DNA of 17,456 nucleotides from Dysgonamonadaceae bacterium (lineage in GTDB: Bacteria > Bacteroidota > Bacteroidia > Bacteroidales > Azobacteroidaceae): assembly GCA_031287395.1 (NCBI GenBank), contig JAITTA010000032.1, forward strand, positions 1 to 17,456, read 5' to 3'. Every line of letters starts with the position of its first letter. Within the stretch, counting starts at the first letter, position 1. A model generated the notes under the pieces. That model was given only the letters and a program-made list of their open reading frames with translations, made no database searches and was not told the DNA's origin. Made by a program: the position numbers and the translations under genes. Of this stretch, positions 16,918-17,456 are shown one piece after another.

Positions 16918-17244
16918 ATGGAACATTTTACGGTTCATTCGAAATACCTGAATCCGTTGACGGATTTCGGATTTCACAAGTTGTTCAGGGCTGCGGAGAT
17001 AGCCCGGTTTACACCAAAAGAGATGGAAAAGTACAATAAAAGTATATTGGAATACAGTGATGTCCGGGATGCCGTGGAATATGCCAGGGAAACCGGCAGG
17101 GAAGAAGGCAGGGAAGAAGGTGTCGAACAGGAAAAAATCCTCATAGCCCGGAAATGCATGGAAAAGAACAGGCCCATTGACGACATTATAGACCTCACGG
17201 GATTATCCGAAAAGCAAATTCTGGATTTAAAGAAAAAACGTTAA
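16918..17244 (+). pseudogene. Internally deleted PDDEXK-2 / Rpn-family transposase-nuclease (in-frame remnant)
   Basis: The 108-codon frame starts Met-Glu-His-Phe ... Tyr-Leu-Asn-Pro-Leu-Thr-Asp-Phe-Gly-Phe-His-Lys-Leu-Phe, which is the typical N-terminus of Bacteroidota PDDEXK-2 (Rpn-like) proteins. It then passes straight into Arg-Ala-Ala-Glu-Ile-Ala-Arg-Phe, a stretch I recognise from near the C-terminal third of the same family, followed by the Leu-Glu-Tyr-Ser-Asp-Val-Arg-Asp-Ala block, the Gly-Arg-Glu-Glu-Gly repeat and a small helical tail (Leu-Thr-Gly-Leu-Ser-Glu-Lys-Gln-Ile). Full-length members are about 300 residues; the missing middle holds the nuclease core, so no DNA cleavage is expected. 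The frame is intact and a promoter precedes it, so a small protein may still be made. The deletion is inferred from family knowledge, not from an alignment run here. Confidence 0.75.
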
Positions 17245-17277
17245 CCCGTTAGGTGATTCTTACGATTGCCCTGGAAT

Positions 17278-17323
17278 TTTTGGCACGATTTTTTCTGTTT
17301 CTAGGAAAAAATAGTTACATTTG
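17278..17323 (+). promoter_or_regulatory. Second TTTTGGCAC motif plus TAnnTTTG box
   Basis: TTTTGGCACGATTTTTTC (17278-17295) begins 33 bases after the preceding stop and closely matches the element at 16839. A perfect TAnnTTTG box (TACATTTG, 17316-17323) follows 35 bases after TGGCAC, nearly the same spacing as in the first copy. TGGCACG-N4-TTTCT here misses the sigma-54 consensus by one base in the -12 part. The box lies 24 bases ahead of an ATG at 17347, the same distance as in the 662 gene. Confidence 0.5.
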
Positions 17324-17346
17324 CCGAGATTTACACAACATAATCC

Positions 17347-17456
17347 ATGCAACAAACTTTTTCTTATAACTTAAATTTGATTTTAACAAAATTTAACACA
17401 TTGAATTTTGTTGATTCGTCATTTATGTTAGAGAGAGAGAGAGAGAGAGAGAGAGA
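17347..17456 (+). CDS. Possible start of an unidentified gene running off the window through a GA repeat
   Basis: From ATG 17347 the frame stays open for 36 codons to the end of the window. It encodes an AT-rich, unremarkable N-terminus (Met-Gln-Gln-Thr-Phe-Ser-Tyr-Asn) and then, from a second in-frame ATG at 17425, Met-Leu followed by alternating Glu-Arg from the GA repeat. I recognise no family. In favour of a gene are the TAnnTTTG box at normal distance and the absence of stops; against it are the short length and biased composition, where an open frame of this size can occur by chance. If real, translation depends on the repeat length. Confidence 0.25.
   Translation, partial: MQQTFSYNLNLILTKFNTLNFVDSSFMLERERERER
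17385..17412 (+). repeat. 9-bp inverted repeat ahead of the GA tract
   Basis: AACAAAATT (17385-17393) and AATTTTGTT (17404-17412) are perfect inverted arms around a 10-base loop. A further TAnnTTTG match (TAAATTTG, 17372-17379) lies just upstream, so the repeat could be an operator or a leader hairpin. In such AT-rich sequence it may also be chance. Confidence 0.4.
17431..17456 (+). repeat. (GA)13 dinucleotide tract at the window end
   Basis: Thirteen uninterrupted GA units run to the last base of the window, so the true length is unknown. The tract is unlike anything else in the window. It may be a slippage-prone repeat or mark a sequence/assembly edge. Confidence 0.9.

Noticed and set aside
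16833..17039. 68-codon open frame overlapping the rodA end and the start of the short gene
   Set aside because: It has no family features and is out of frame with the recognisable PDDEXK-type product.
17245..17277. Terminator after the short PDDEXK-type gene
   Set aside because: Only a four-base TAAC/GTTA pairing is visible, and no stable hairpin with a T run was found.

Overview
The window looks like a chromosomal segment of a Bacteroidota, most probably Bacteroidales. The grounds are: GLPGLI-family secreted proteins; an outer-membrane receptor with an N-terminal carboxypeptidase-regulatory-like domain; a fused ribBA; the order purH-mreB-mreC-mreD-mrdA-rodA; a PDDEXK-2 (Rpn-like) protein with a Gly-Arg-Glu-Glu repeat tail; and repeated TAnnTTTG (-7) promoter boxes instead of E. 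coli-type -10 boxes. All supported genes are on the + strand and genes fill almost the whole window. Genus cannot be decided from the sequence alone.

Region 1 (1-5112) is accessory and envelope-related. It holds the 3' end of an alpha/beta-hydrolase (esterase-like), then a tight three-gene unit with its own TAnnTTTG promoter: two paralogous GLPGLI-family secreted proteins and an 887-residue outer-membrane beta-barrel protein with plug-like features. Gaps in the unit are 8 and 0 bases. The function of this set is not established; it is the best candidate here for a poorly described system.

Region 2 (5113-9574) is housekeeping. It holds an LptF/LptG-family lipopolysaccharide-export permease overlapping a bifunctional riboflavin enzyme (ribBA) by 13 bases, then a hairpin that may end transcription, then a class I aminotransferase with its own promoter.

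Region 3 (9575-16836) is one long operon behind a TAnnTTTG box: purH followed by the full rod-shape/elongasome set mreB, mreC, mreD, mrdA (PBP2) and rodA. MreB filaments, the MreC/MreD membrane scaffold, the PBP2 transpeptidase and the RodA glycosyltransferase would work together in side-wall peptidoglycan synthesis. The last four genes overlap one another (11, 4 and 20 bases), which suggests translational coupling.

Region 4 (16837-17456) is AT-rich and unusual. It contains a 108-codon gene that reads as the first ~24 residues and the last ~84 residues of a PDDEXK-2/Rpn-type transposase-nuclease with the catalytic middle missing in frame. The gene lies between two copies of a TTTTGGCAC..TTTTTC motif, each 34-35 bases ahead of a TAnnTTTG box. 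The second copy leads to a short open frame that runs, still open, into a (GA)13 dinucleotide tract at the very end of the window.

No tRNA, rRNA, CRISPR array, complete insertion sequence or replication origin was seen.
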